64,000 nt of DNA from Vibrio orientalis CIP 102891 = ATCC 33934 (GTDB lineage: Bacteria; Pseudomonadota; Gammaproteobacteria; Enterobacterales; Vibrionaceae), in the NCBI RefSeq assembly GCF_000176235.1, contig NZ_ACZV01000003.1:124001-188000 (forward strand), read 5' to 3'. Shown one piece after another: positions 35,802-44,444 of the stretch; the stretch's first letter is position 1; the number at the start of each line of letters is the position of its first letter. The translations under genes and the position numbers were made by a program. A model generated the notes under the pieces. It was not told the DNA's origin. It made no database searches and saw only the letters and a program-made list of their open reading frames with translations.

Positions 35802-36296
35802 AATGTATCTTCTCTAAACTATAAGCCTTACAAAGATGGATGCCCCTTGAACGTTACCAACTCCGCAAAATGCAATACTAAATTAAAGGGGAATATCAGG
35901 AAGCGTGCTCCTGCTTGCCTAACACAGTGATATCTCAATGTGCTTTTGAGTCGAGACAAAGGTAATTTATCAAAGCTTGAACTACGCTAAATCACCTTTT
36001 CTGAATTACAGAGGGGCTGTCTAACAGCATCACGGCTATCCAAAGTTTGTGGGGCAAAAGTTTACCATGGAACAAAGCCAAGATTAAAGTTATAACCTTA
36101 ATACGATTTATACAATACTCAGGTCATTGACAAAAAAAGTACACCAATCACATTTTCCATATAGTTGAAGCACTCTAGCAACGTCGACCTTCATTATTAT
36201 AATGCCATACGCATTCAGCCAGTTCTGACGGAATCTATCAACCTATTAACATACTTGTTATACTCACCCTAAATTCGTAAATGGGTGAATAGTATT
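35802..36296. promoter_or_regulatory. Divergent region between the polysaccharide locus and hldD
   Basis: No gene was found in these 495 bases. The minus strand holds a possible promoter at 36107-36133, which would leave a leader of about 300 bases before wbpB. The plus strand has a possible -10 (TATACT, 36259-36264) for hldD. A JUMPstart/ops element was looked for in the leader and not found in good form. An imperfect palindrome (AGGAAGCGTGCTCCT near 35900) is present. Confidence 0.5.
36107..36133 (-). promoter_or_regulatory. Candidate promoter of the leftward polysaccharide locus
   Basis: On the minus strand TTGTCA (plus 36128-36133) and TATAAA (plus 36107-36112) are separated by 15 bases, shorter than the ideal 17. 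It lies about 300 bases before wbpB. The assignment is tentative. Confidence 0.35.
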
Positions 36297-37238
36297 ATGA
36301 TCATCGTAACTGGCGGCGCTGGCATGATTGGCAGCAACATCGTTAAAGCACTGAATGAAAAAGGCATTAACGACATTTTGGTAGTCGACAACCTTAAGAA
36401 TGGCAAAAAGTTCCAGAACTTGGTTGATTTAGACATCACAGACTACATGGACCGTGACGATTTTCTGACTCAAGTCATGGCCGGTGATGACTTTGGGCCT
36501 ATCGAAGCTATCTTCCATGAAGGTGCTTGTTCTGCTACGACAGAGTGGGATGGCAAGTACATGATGCTCAATAACTATGAGTACTCAAAAGAGCTACTGC
36601 ATTTCTGTTTAGAACGAGAAATTCCGTTCCTTTATGCCTCTTCAGCTGCAACTTACGGTGAAACGGATACTTTTATTGAAGAGAAAGAGTACGAAGGCGC
36701 ATTAAACGTATACGGCTATTCAAAGCAGCAGTTTGACAACTACGTACGCCGCATTTGGCAAGACGCTGAAGAACATGGTGAGCAACTGCCTCAAATTACT
36801 GGTTTCCGTTACTTCAACGTGTATGGTCCACGAGAGCAACACAAGGGCTCAATGGCATCTGTTGCCTTCCATCTAAACAACCAGATGAACGCAGGTGACA
36901 ATCCAAAGCTATTCGCAGGAAGTGAGACTTTCAAGCGTGACTTCGTTTACGTAGGCGATGTTGCAGCAGTAAACTTATCATTTTTAGAAAGTGGCCAATC
37001 AGGTATCTTTAACCTAGGTACAGGTAATGCGGAATCTTTCGAAGAAGTGGCTAAATCGGTGATTAAGTTCCATGGCAAGGGAGAAGTTGAAACTATTCCA
37101 TTCCCTGAGCACCTTAAAGGCGCATACCAAGAATTTACTCAAGCAGACCTAACAAAACTGCGTGCAGCAGGCTGTGATCACCAGTTCAAAACAGTCGCCG
37201 AAGGCGTTGCTGAATATATGAGCTTGATTAACAGCTGA
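36297..37238 (+). CDS. hldD: ADP-L-glycero-D-manno-heptose 6-epimerase
   Basis: HldD (RfaD/GmhD) converts ADP-D,D-heptose to ADP-L,D-heptose, the donor for inner-core LPS. The 313-residue SDR enzyme has the NAD site [31 protein letters not shown], the SAATYG serine and [13 protein letters not shown]yr-x3-Lys catalytic pair, and [21 protein letters not shown] start at the ATG (36297) with GGGTGA about nine bases upstream; an in-frame GTG four codons earlier is not favoured. A strong terminator follows. In V. cholerae this gene marks the border of the O-antigen region, as it does here. Confidence 0.97.
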   Translation: MIIVTGGAGMIGSNIVKALNEKGINDILVVDNLKNGKKFQNLVDLDITDYMDRDDFLTQVMAGDDFGPIEAIFHEGACSATTEWDGKYMMLNNYEYSKELLHFCLEREIPFLYASSAATYGETDTFIEEKEYEGALNVYGYSKQQFDNYVRRIWQDAEEHGEQLPQITGFRYFNVYGPREQHKGSMASVAFHLNNQMNAGDNPKLFAGSETFKRDFVYVGDVAAVNLSFLESGQSGIFNLGTGNAESFEEVAKSVIKFHGKGEVETIPFPEHLKGAYQEFTQADLTKLRAAGCDHQFKTVAEGVAEYMSLINS

Positions 37239-37257
37239 TCGAACTATTTGCTGATTG

Positions 37258-37300
37258 AAAGCCAAGACGTTATCTTAGCAATAACTCTTGGCTTTTTTCT
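37258..37300 (+). terminator. Rho-independent terminator after hldD
   Basis: AAAGCCAAGA pairs with TCTTGGCTTT around an 18-base loop and is followed by a T-rich tract (TTTTTTCTTTTC). It separates hldD from the following acyltransferase gene. Confidence 0.75.
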
Positions 37301-37324
37301 TTTCTTGTCAGATAAAGGTTTTTC

Positions 37325-38281
37325 GTGACTACAGATCGCAACGACTACGACCCTAAAGCATATAACCCAACATTCCAGAAAGCGTTCCTTGCTCCCAAAC
37401 ATTGGGGTACATGGCTTGGGCTATTAATTGGGTTACCTATTTCTTTACTCCCTAACTCAGTTAGAGCTACAGTGGCATCCTTTGTCGCAAAGAAACTATG
37501 TAAAAAGCAAAAGGGCTCTATTCAAAAAGCTCGTATTAACTTATCGCTTTGCTTCCCAGAAAAGTCTGAGCAAGAGCGTGAAGCTATCCTAGAGAAATGC
37601 TTAACGACAGCCGGAGCATTTCTACTAGGCTTTCCCGCTATCACTCTTAGAAATAAAAAGTGGCTTGAAAAGCATTCTGAGATAAAAGGAATTGAACACC
37701 TACACACACTAAGAGATAACGATCAAAGTGCTATTTTACTCGTGCCACATTCTTGGTGTATTGATATTCCAGCAATCTTACTAGCATCACGCGGGCTACC
37801 AGTGTCTGCGATGGCCAATAGCCAGAAAAACCCTTTAACTGATTGGCTGATGCATAAACAGCGAGTCCAATATGGTGGCCGAGTTTATGACCGAAGTGGT
37901 GGTATCAAACCATTTATTAAATCGGTAAAAGATGGCTATTTAGGTTACTACCTACCGGACCAAGACCACGGCCCTGAACAAAGCGTTTTCGTTGATTTCT
38001 TCGCGACAGAAAAAGCCACACTACCGGGGCTAGGTAAGCTAGCTAAAGTGAGCCGCGCCAAGATTGTTCCGACTTTTGCCAGCTACAATATTGAAACTGG
38101 CAAATATGAGATTGAGATAAAAGCGCCGATTGAGGAGTTATCTGGCGATGAGCATAAAGATGCTCGAGTAATGAATGAAGTGGTCGAGCAATTTGTCAAT
38201 CCGCGTCCAGAGCAATATATGTGGATACTCAAATTACTCAAGACACGCAGAGATGGCAACGACCCCTATGTAGGTTACTAG
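37325..38281 (+). CDS. Late lipid A acyltransferase (LpxM/LpxN-type)
   Basis: The 318-residue LpxL/LpxM-family enzyme adds a secondary acyl chain to Kdo-lipid A from acyl-ACP at the inner membrane. It has an N-terminal membrane helix (about 30-50) and the HSWCID catalytic H-x4-D motif. LPDQDHGPEQSVFVDFF and PEQYMWILKLLKTR follow. The D form of the motif is that of LpxM; LpxL has H-x4-E. In V. cholerae the second enzyme is LpxN, which transfers 3-hydroxylaurate, so either name is possible. The start is GTG with AAAGG upstream. It lies between two terminators. Confidence 0.85.
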   Translation: MTTDRNDYDPKAYNPTFQKAFLAPKHWGTWLGLLIGLPISLLPNSVRATVASFVAKKLCKKQKGSIQKARINLSLCFPEKSEQEREAILEKCLTTAGAFLLGFPAITLRNKKWLEKHSEIKGIEHLHTLRDNDQSAILLVPHSWCIDIPAILLASRGLPVSAMANSQKNPLTDWLMHKQRVQYGGRVYDRSGGIKPFIKSVKDGYLGYYLPDQDHGPEQSVFVDFFATEKATLPGLGKLAKVSRAKIVPTFASYNIETGKYEIEIKAPIEELSGDEHKDARVMNEVVEQFVNPRPEQYMWILKLLKTRRDGNDPYVGY

Positions 38282-38290
38282 TCATAGACG

Positions 38291-38310
38291 GGCCACGCAC
38301 ATGCGTGGCC
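38291..38310. terminator. Terminator hairpin between convergent genes
   Basis: GGCCACGC and GCGTGGCC form a perfect 8-bp stem with a four-base loop, ten bases after the acyltransferase stop and next to the stop of the convergent glycosyltransferase. TTACTTT follows on the plus strand. Confidence 0.65.
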
Positions 38311-39279
38311 TTACTTTATGTAAGGTAAACGCTTAAAGTCAGTAATAATTTTGCCTAATTGAGGATTAAGCACCTCGCCTGAAACCACCTTCTCATACAT
38401 AGCAACATACGCTTTCGCCATTACATCCGCATTGAACAAGTCTCGAGCATATTCATGACAAATAACCGGAGTAAAACTTGAAGAGGATCCAACAGCTTCA
38501 ATAAGCTCTGATTGTTTATCAGATAAAAAGCCTACATCACGACTCACAAGTTCAGGAAGTGAGCCATAAGGAGTGCCAAACACAGGGCAGCCGAAGTAAA
38601 GGCTCTCAGTGATAGCGAGTCCAAATGGTTCATGCCAAGTCACAGGGAAAATTAACCCCTTAGATTTGGTCATCACTTGCGACTTTGTCGTATCATCCAC
38701 CATCCCTAAGAAACGGACATGACGGTCTAGTGTCAGGCGAAAGCCCATCTTGAAATTGAGTCGGTGGCCACCCAGAATATCGAGTTGCTCACCAGCGCGC
38801 TTGGTTATATCAATCGCCCCTTGAACATTCTTAACTCGCCATGCTGCCTTGCCTAAAAAGTGAAAGCGCTGTCGGTCAGCATTTAGGTTTGGTGTGAGGT
38901 AGTTATCCCAGTTTAAGCCGTTGTGCACATAAGCTTGCGCTCCGTGATTACGAGCATGCTGCGAAGAGACAAAAATAGTATTTGGATCGATAGGTCCGTT
39001 TGAGTTGCCGTGTTGAGTCATCACGTAAGGACGCGAAATAGGCTCAAAATCACCATGGAAATGCACGACATCAACATCACTAGGGATTTGATTTTCAAGC
39101 GGCATCTCTGAGTTATACTCGATTACCCTAGCCCAATCACAAACCGTTCCTTTACCAGCAAGAAGCGTAACTTGATGACCTTGCAGATGAAGCGCATAGA
39201 CAAGGTCCCATATTACACGCTCAGTGCCACCGTAATTCACTACAGGCAAAGTCGCATGAGTATAAATCAGTATGTTCAT
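38311..39279 (-). CDS. Glycosyltransferase family 4 (LPS core)
   Basis: The 322-residue enzyme has NYGGTERVIWDLV near the N terminus, VVHFHGDFEP, a donor-domain start FLGKAAWRVKNVQGAI, and WHEPFGLAITESLYFGCPVFG with the E-x7-E motif. It is the last of four leftward genes (two GT9 enzymes, coaD, this gene) with a 13-base gap to coaD. It likely adds an outer-core sugar. The donor is unknown. Confidence 0.83.
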   Translation of the reverse strand: MNILIYTHATLPVVNYGGTERVIWDLVYALHLQGHQVTLLAGKGTVCDWARVIEYNSEMPLENQIPSDVDVVHFHGDFEPISRPYVMTQHGNSNGPIDPNTIFVSSQHARNHGAQAYVHNGLNWDNYLTPNLNADRQRFHFLGKAAWRVKNVQGAIDITKRAGEQLDILGGHRLNFKMGFRLTLDRHVRFLGMVDDTTKSQVMTKSKGLIFPVTWHEPFGLAITESLYFGCPVFGTPYGSLPELVSRDVGFLSDKQSELIEAVGSSSSFTPVICHEYARDLFNADVMAKAYVAMYEKVVSGEVLNPQLGKIITDFKRLPYIK

Positions 39280-39292
39280 TCGACTCTCTTTA

Positions 39293-39775
39293 CTATTTAG
39301 CCGCTAACTTTTGGGTAATCGCACGATGAACGCACTTTGGAACAAATTGCTCTACTTCACCACCATGAATCGCGACTTCACGAACAAGAGTAGAAGAAAG
39401 AAACGCATACTCTTCAGCAGGTGTAAGAAACAAGCTTTCAAGTTCTGGTTTTAGACGGCGGTACATGGTCGTTAAACCAAATTCATACTCAAAGTCCATC
39501 GTCGTTCTTAGACCGCGAACCAATATCGTCGCTTTCTTTTCTGTGGCAAAATCAACCAGTAAACCACTAAAACCATCTACTGACACATTGTTTAGTTCCG
39601 AACAGGTTTCTCTCAACAGTGCTACTCGCTCCTCAAGAGAAAACAGAGTATTTTTGCTCGGGCTTTCTGCAACACCAATAACGAGGTGATCGAACATACT
39701 CGCTGCTCGTTTTACTAAGTCGTAATGACCATTGGTCACTGGATCGAAAGTGCCTGGGTAGATGGCGATACGCAT
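39293..39775 (-). CDS. coaD: Phosphopantetheine adenylyltransferase
   Basis: CoaD makes dephospho-CoA from 4'-phosphopantetheine and ATP. The 160-residue nucleotidyltransferase has the [12 protein letters not shown] motif (T/HxGH type) near the N terminus, [12 protein letters not shown], and the ISSTLVR-equivalent SSTLVREVA near the C terminus. In E. coli coaD is next to waaA; here LPS genes separate them, yet coaD stays inside an LPS-core operon. Confidence 0.96.
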   Translation of the reverse strand: MRIAIYPGTFDPVTNGHYDLVKRAASMFDHLVIGVAESPSKNTLFSLEERVALLRETCSELNNVSVDGFSGLLVDFATEKKATILVRGLRTTMDFEYEFGLTTMYRRLKPELESLFLTPAEEYAFLSSTLVREVAIHGGEVEQFVPKCVHRAITQKLAAK

Positions 39776-39800
39776 AACTATCCTATATATATTCCGTTTC

Positions 39801-40856
39801 TTATTGCACCGCTGACTTTTCAGCTTGTGGTACAGTCAATACTTTATCTAATTGCTGCTCGACTAACTCAACAGAGATGTTCGACATTAAGTCAGCTCCT
39901 TTTACCCTCGCGCCCCAAGGTAAATCAGAGACCGCTTTACCATATTGGGCTTCTGCAACTTGCTCATAAACTGATGCCACATATGGCAAGCCATTATAAG
40001 GCCCTGTTCGGCGAGGATTACTGTGGGCATAGAGACCAATAACAGGCGTGCCTTGCGTCGTAGCAATATGGGCGGGACCTGAATCTGGAGCAATCACAAC
40101 TTCTGCTTTTGAGAGTACCGCCGTTAATTGCTTTAAGTTGGTCTGGCCGACTAAATTGTGAATCGATGTCTCTGCAAAACCTATGATGCTATCAGCTAGA
40201 CGATGCTCTCTATCAGTAGGGGCACCACAAAGCACGACTTGGTAACCTTTTCCCGCCGCATAGTCAGCAATACTCGCATAACGCTCCGGAAGCCAATTAC
40301 GTTCATCTTTGCTGGCTGCTGGACTAATCACAATATAGGGTTTACTACCAAGTTGAGCCAGCGTTGAATAATCGCTATCTGCGAGGGGGATATTCCATTT
40401 AGGCTCTTGAGTCGGGCAACCCAAGTACAAGGCAAACTGAGCGAAATTATCCAGGACATGGGGGGCATCAGTTGCAGGCAACTTAACATTAGTAAATAGC
40501 CACTGACCTTCTTTTGCTCTACTCCAGCTAAATCCAACTCGCTTTTTAGCTTTGATCCTAAGTGTTAACAGACTTGCTCTTAGTGCGACCTGCATATGTA
40601 ATAGGTAATCAAAGCGCTGCCCTTTAAGCTGCTGCCATACCTCTTGCATTCCTTTAAAACCGCGCTTTTTATCGAAAACAACAACGTTAATACCTTCAAG
40701 GTCGCCCAATAATTGCGCCTCAATTTTTCCCATTATCCAAGTAATATTGCAACTCGGGTAACGTTGTTGAATCTGCTGCACAACAGAGAGGGCATGACAA
40801 ACGTCGCCAATTGCAGAGAGCCTCAATACACAGATACTTTGTGGTTCAGGAATCAT
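39801..40856 (-). CDS. Glycosyltransferase family 9 (heptosyltransferase-like)
   Basis: The 351-residue GT9 enzyme begins [16 protein letters not shown], has a central [18 protein letters not shown] donor-domain segment and the C-terminal [22 protein letters not shown] that binds ADP-heptose in WaaC and WaaF. Together with the adjoining GT9 gene it probably builds the inner core. The N-terminal resembles heptosyltransferase I, but a WaaC symbol is not certain. It starts next to the stop of the preceding gene. Confidence 0.85.
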   Translation of the reverse strand: MIPEPQSICVLRLSAIGDVCHALSVVQQIQQRYPSCNITWIMGKIEAQLLGDLEGINVVVFDKKRGFKGMQEVWQQLKGQRFDYLLHMQVALRASLLTLRIKAKKRVGFSWSRAKEGQWLFTNVKLPATDAPHVLDNFAQFALYLGCPTQEPKWNIPLADSDYSTLAQLGSKPYIVISPAASKDERNWLPERYASIADYAAGKGYQVVLCGAPTDREHRLADSIIGFAETSIHNLVGQTNLKQLTAVLSKAEVVIAPDSGPAHIATTQGTPVIGLYAHSNPRRTGPYNGLPYVASVYEQVAEAQYGKAVSDLPWGARVKGADLMSNISVELVEQQLDKVLTVPQAEKSAVQ

Positions 40857-41954
40857 TTACTCGCTCTCTTGCAAAGGAATCATTGACCTAACAGCACCGA
40901 CGACAGCATCAGGGGTGATATCTTGTAGGCATGGAGAATATAAATCATCACTGATCTTACATTTATTGCCATAACAAGGTACACATTCGCGTGGTGACTG
41001 AACCAAACGAATATTCCCCACAGTTTGAGAAGGCGTGCCATTAGTATAAAGATTATTATCCACATCGACCGGCAAGGCGTATGGCCAAGGTGACCACATG
41101 CTCGCAGGTGCAACACTGATAATCGAAACAATTGGGATGGGGTAGCCTGATGCCATATGCCCAGGCCCACTGTCAGGACCAACAAAGCCTTGGCTCATTT
41201 TTAGCAAGCTTGATGTTTGAGCAAGAGTTAATTGCCCAAGAACACTCACTAGATTTGGTGATTCAGGTAAAGCGGCAAGAATCTCTTCCACGATCATTCT
41301 ATCGCGTGGAATATCAGCCCCAGTCAGCACTATCTTGTATCCATCCTCTAATAGCGCTGTTATCATCTCTAGCCAATAGTTAACTGGCCATTGCTTAATT
41401 TCATTGGATGATGGCGCATGGACCACAATGAAAGAGTCGGGTAGTTTCTTGATTACCTCATTAGGTAACGCTTCTTCTGGAGAAATGAGTCGAGGTTCGA
41501 TCTCAACCCCTATCAATTTCAGCATCCGCGCGGCGCGGCTCATCTTATGTTCAAAACGATGTTGCTCAACAATATGATGATTAAAGATAAACTTCTTTAA
41601 CCAGGCGCCGCCAAGAGATTCATCCACAGCCCCTAAGCGCTTTTTACCAAACACAAAGCTGTAGATAGCAGTACGATCATTGAGCATTTCATTGACGACA
41701 AGATCATAACGCCCACGCTGACGAAGAATGCGCAAGTAATCTTTGACCTTTGGACGAGGAGGAATTTCAACCAGTTCATTAATGTCTGGGTTAGTACCAA
41801 ACACCATCTCACCTCTCGCATTCACAAGTACGTCGATTTGAGCGTTTGGATACGCTGCTCGAAGGCTACGAGTAAAGGTTGTGATCAACAAACTGTCTCC
41901 AATGCAGTGTGTTGCGATGACAAGAATCTTTCGATAATTATTTGAGAGGCTCAT
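40857..41954 (-). CDS. Glycosyltransferase family 9 (heptosyltransferase-like)
   Basis: The 365-residue GT9 protein has ILVIATHCIGDSLLITTF, VVHAPSSNEIKQWPVNYW, and FVGPDSGPGHMASGYPIPIVSI. The donor-site pattern is kept, with a GH instead of AH, so the exact donor may differ. A C-terminal CVPCYGNKC cluster (four cysteines in the last 50 residues) is seen in some GT9 members. I chose the ATG at 41954; an in-frame TTG three codons earlier is weaker. It is the first gene of a four-gene operon and is divergent from kdkA. Confidence 0.83.
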   Translation of the reverse strand: MSLSNNYRKILVIATHCIGDSLLITTFTRSLRAAYPNAQIDVLVNARGEMVFGTNPDINELVEIPPRPKVKDYLRILRQRGRYDLVVNEMLNDRTAIYSFVFGKKRLGAVDESLGGAWLKKFIFNHHIVEQHRFEHKMSRAARMLKLIGVEIEPRLISPEEALPNEVIKKLPDSFIVVHAPSSNEIKQWPVNYWLEMITALLEDGYKIVLTGADIPRDRMIVEEILAALPESPNLVSVLGQLTLAQTSSLLKMSQGFVGPDSGPGHMASGYPIPIVSIISVAPASMWSPWPYALPVDVDNNLYTNGTPSQTVGNIRLVQSPRECVPCYGNKCKISDDLYSPCLQDITPDAVVGAVRSMIPLQESE

Positions 41955-42023
41955 TTGTAGCAAGTGTTTGATATAATCATCCGTCTAGTATGCCACAAAC
42001 TAACCAAGTCGAGACAGAGATAG

Positions 42024-42743
42024 ATGTTCAAGCAAACACAAATCAATAACACCACATACTGGCATGACCCTTTGCTTTTGCCAGAAAATGTTGAACAGGC
42101 TTTCTCTATCGAATACTGGCAAGTGAACAATGCTGTGACCGGCAGCGCTCAAGGCCGCGGCACAACTTGGTTTGTACAAGGCGAACAAGGTGAGTTTGCA
42201 CTAAGGCATTACCGCAGAGGTGGGCTATTTGGCAAAATCATCAAAGATAGCTATTGGTTTACCTCACTCGAAGAGACACGCGCCTATCAAGAGTTAAAAC
42301 TATTACGCCAGCTAATCGAGTGCAATGTAAACGTGCCAGTACCTGTTGCAGCACGAGCTACGAAAAGCGGCCTAACCTATCAAGCAGATATTATTGTTCA
42401 ACGAATCAGCAATGCTAACGACCTTGTCGGATTGCTATCTCAACAAGTGCTATCTAAAGAGCTCTTTAAGAAAGTTGGTTGGGAAGTAAAGAAAATGCAT
42501 GATGCGAGCGTCAATCATACCGACCTTAATATTCACAATATTCTGATCGACCAAAGCAACCAAGTTTGGATTATCGACTTTGATAAGTGTAAGAGGGAAG
42601 AAATAGATAATGGCTGGAAGCAGAGCAATCTAGAACGACTCAAACGCTCTTTTGACAAAGAAGTTCGTCTCGGTAAAATCCAGCTCCCAGATTATGCTTG
42701 GACAAGCCTAGAAGAAGGCTATCAGAGTAACGAAAACGTATAA
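42024..42743 (+). CDS. kdkA: 3-deoxy-D-manno-octulosonic acid kinase
   Basis: KdkA phosphorylates the single Kdo of the LPS inner core, replacing the second Kdo found in E. coli. The 239-residue kinase has a degenerate N-lobe (RHYRRGGLFGKI), the catalytic loop HTDLNIHNILID and the metal motif IIDFDKC. Vibrio and Haemophilus have this gene together with a monofunctional WaaA. The gene lies between two leftward operons and is convergent with the core operon end. Confidence 0.93.
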   Translation: MFKQTQINNTTYWHDPLLLPENVEQAFSIEYWQVNNAVTGSAQGRGTTWFVQGEQGEFALRHYRRGGLFGKIIKDSYWFTSLEETRAYQELKLLRQLIECNVNVPVPVAARATKSGLTYQADIIVQRISNANDLVGLLSQQVLSKELFKKVGWEVKKMHDASVNHTDLNIHNILIDQSNQVWIIDFDKCKREEIDNGWKQSNLERLKRSFDKEVRLGKIQLPDYAWTSLEEGYQSNENV

Positions 42744-42750
42744 GGCGTAG

Positions 42751-42793
42751 CTCTCATGGCCATACTGTGGTGACAACTGCTGGGCTATGAGAG
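42751..42793. terminator. Inverted repeat between convergent kdkA and core operon
   Basis: CTCTCAT at 42751-42757 pairs with ATGAGAG at 42787-42793, with extra GGCC/GGGC pairing inside. There is no clear T run, so it is only a possible bidirectional terminator. Confidence 0.35.
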
Positions 42794-42810
42794 TCCACCG
42801 CTCTCGAAGT

Positions 42811-43701
42811 TTACTCTTCTTTCAATCCAAAAAGCTTACGCAGCTTTTTCTTCTTTTTGTATATATGTCCGCGAATCACCTCGGAAAGCGGACGAGTAAA
42901 ACTGACATCTTTTGCTAATTTGATCTGCTCTTCAAAAGGTTTATTACCATGCGAAACAAAAAAGCTTTCTAGCACTTTTCGTCCCCAGTCCTTACGACCG
43001 CTGGTCGAATAATGCTTTAGCCAATCTTTACTTGGTACTAATGTCACTTCGCGGCTCAAAGCTTCTGACAGAGCAAACTGCTCCAATGTATGAGCTTTGC
43101 AGCCACCATTACGCAGCGCTTTGATAAGTTGATCAGCATAATCAAATGCCTTCAATTGCGCGCCTGTAATTCCGATAACAGCCGAAGCCCACATTGTCGA
43201 CTTGTCATTGACGCTATAAGTCGAGCCATCCTCAAGATCAAAGGTTTTGTTACGAATAACGGCGTATTCATTAGTGTCAGGCAGAGAGTTGATTACCACT
43301 TCAGGAAAAAACATCAGAGACTGCTCTGAAGCAATGGAATCAAAGTAGATATTTGTCGGCTGCTCAAAATACGTATCAGTATCTAGGAAAAGTAGCTTAT
43401 CTTCTTCTTCTAACTCTAACTGTTCACCAATGTACTTTAAGCCTCGGTTTTTGATTCTAAAGTGATAAGTATTATTTAGGCTCCACTCACTCTTTTGATC
43501 CGCATTAATTGGGAAAAGATGAATAGGCAATCCCGAAAAATGCTCCGTTTCTTCTGCAAGAACAACGACCTCAGGCCTAGAACGTTCGTCTCCTTGCCAA
43601 TTAGCTAAGAAAGACAAGATGCAGAAGCGAGCTCCCTGATAATAGGTCTTATCATTGCCATAAATGACAAAAGCTAAGTATTTCTTTGCTGTTCTAGTCA
43701 T
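42811..43701 (-). CDS. Putative GT-A glycosyltransferase of unknown family
   Basis: The 296-residue protein looks like a nucleotide-diphospho-sugar transferase: the KLLFLDTDTYFEQPT segment has a DxD motif (107-109) in the place where GT8-like enzymes bind metal and donor, and QGARFCILSFLANW is a plausible N-terminal strand. A C-terminal run of lysines (IYKKKKKLRKLFG) suggests a membrane-peripheral protein. I cannot name a family with certainty. It ends the core operon, two bases after a GT25 gene. Confidence 0.6.
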   Translation of the reverse strand: MTRTAKKYLAFVIYGNDKTYYQGARFCILSFLANWQGDERSRPEVVVLAEETEHFSGLPIHLFPINADQKSEWSLNNTYHFRIKNRGLKYIGEQLELEEEDKLLFLDTDTYFEQPTNIYFDSIASEQSLMFFPEVVINSLPDTNEYAVIRNKTFDLEDGSTYSVNDKSTMWASAVIGITGAQLKAFDYADQLIKALRNGGCKAHTLEQFALSEALSREVTLVPSKDWLKHYSTSGRKDWGRKVLESFFVSHGNKPFEEQIKLAKDVSFTRPLSEVIRGHIYKKKKKLRKLFGLKEE

Positions 43702-43703
43702 GT

Positions 43704-44444
43704 TCAGTACTTCGTTACGTTTTCAAATAGAGCTTTTTGCTTTTTACTTACATGGCTTCGAATATGTGTTCGATAGCCTTCTTTAAACCAACTTCTAACC
43801 GTTGCGTATATACCTGAAGTACGCCCACTCAATTGACTTTCAAACATACCAACTTTACTACCCTGCTTCACTACAGGAGGGTGTACCCAATACAGGTTAA
43901 ATTGAAGTTCATCAATCTTATCGCCAATTAAGCCATCGATTGGCGTATCAATCTGTTGAGATTCGATGTATTCGACCATTTTTTTCGCAAAGACTAAATC
44001 AAAAACATAGCCTCCGCATAGCTTGTTCACCTTACAAGGGTATAAGCATTGGTTTGATTTTCTTACACTTAGCGGTACCGAGTTAGATGCTTCCTCAATA
44101 TTAGCGAAATAATTACTCCTACCTTCTAACTCTGACAAAATGAGGGAAAAGTCTTGAGTGAAACTATCAACCAGTAACGCGTCATCTTCTAACACTAAGA
44201 CTTGTTCTATGTTTCGTTCAACCGCTTCTTTCATCACAAGATAATGCTTATAGAAACAAGATTTTTCAGCCAAAGAGAGCTTCGAACCAAAGAATTCATG
44301 ACGTACAGCATCACTCAGATCATCGATATCACCTCGAAGCATATACTCATACTCATTGATACCTCGAGAAGGAAGATGACTATCAATATGCTTACGTCGT
44401 TCTTCATAGCCTTTGCTGACGTGAATGATGAATGTTTTGATCAC
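43704..44444 (-). CDS. Glycosyltransferase family 25 (LPS core)
   Basis: The 246-residue enzyme has the GT25 motifs FIIHVSKGYEERRKHI and VLVLEDDALLV, with the donor-metal acidic pair in EDD. These are seen in beta-1,4-galactosyltransferases of LPS and lipooligosaccharide. It overlaps waaA by one base. A paralogue (48898-49656) heads the same operon and shares its layout, which suggests duplication within the core locus. Donor likely UDP-galactose or similar, unproven. Confidence 0.85.
   Translation of the reverse strand: MIKTFIIHVSKGYEERRKHIDSHLPSRGINEYEYMLRGDIDDLSDAVRHEFFGSKLSLAEKSCFYKHYLVMKEAVERNIEQVLVLEDDALLVDSFTQDFSLILSELEGRSNYFANIEEASNSVPLSVRKSNQCLYPCKVNKLCGGYVFDLVFAKKMVEYIESQQIDTPIDGLIGDKIDELQFNLYWVHPPVVKQGSKVGMFESQLSGRTSGIYATVRSWFKEGYRTHIRSHVSKKQKALFENVTKY

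Noticed and set aside
35900..35920. ops-like GGAAGCGTGCT on the plus strand upstream of hldD
   Set aside because: It matches the ops core at about ten of thirteen positions but differs at bases thought important for RfaH, and it points toward hldD, not the long locus.
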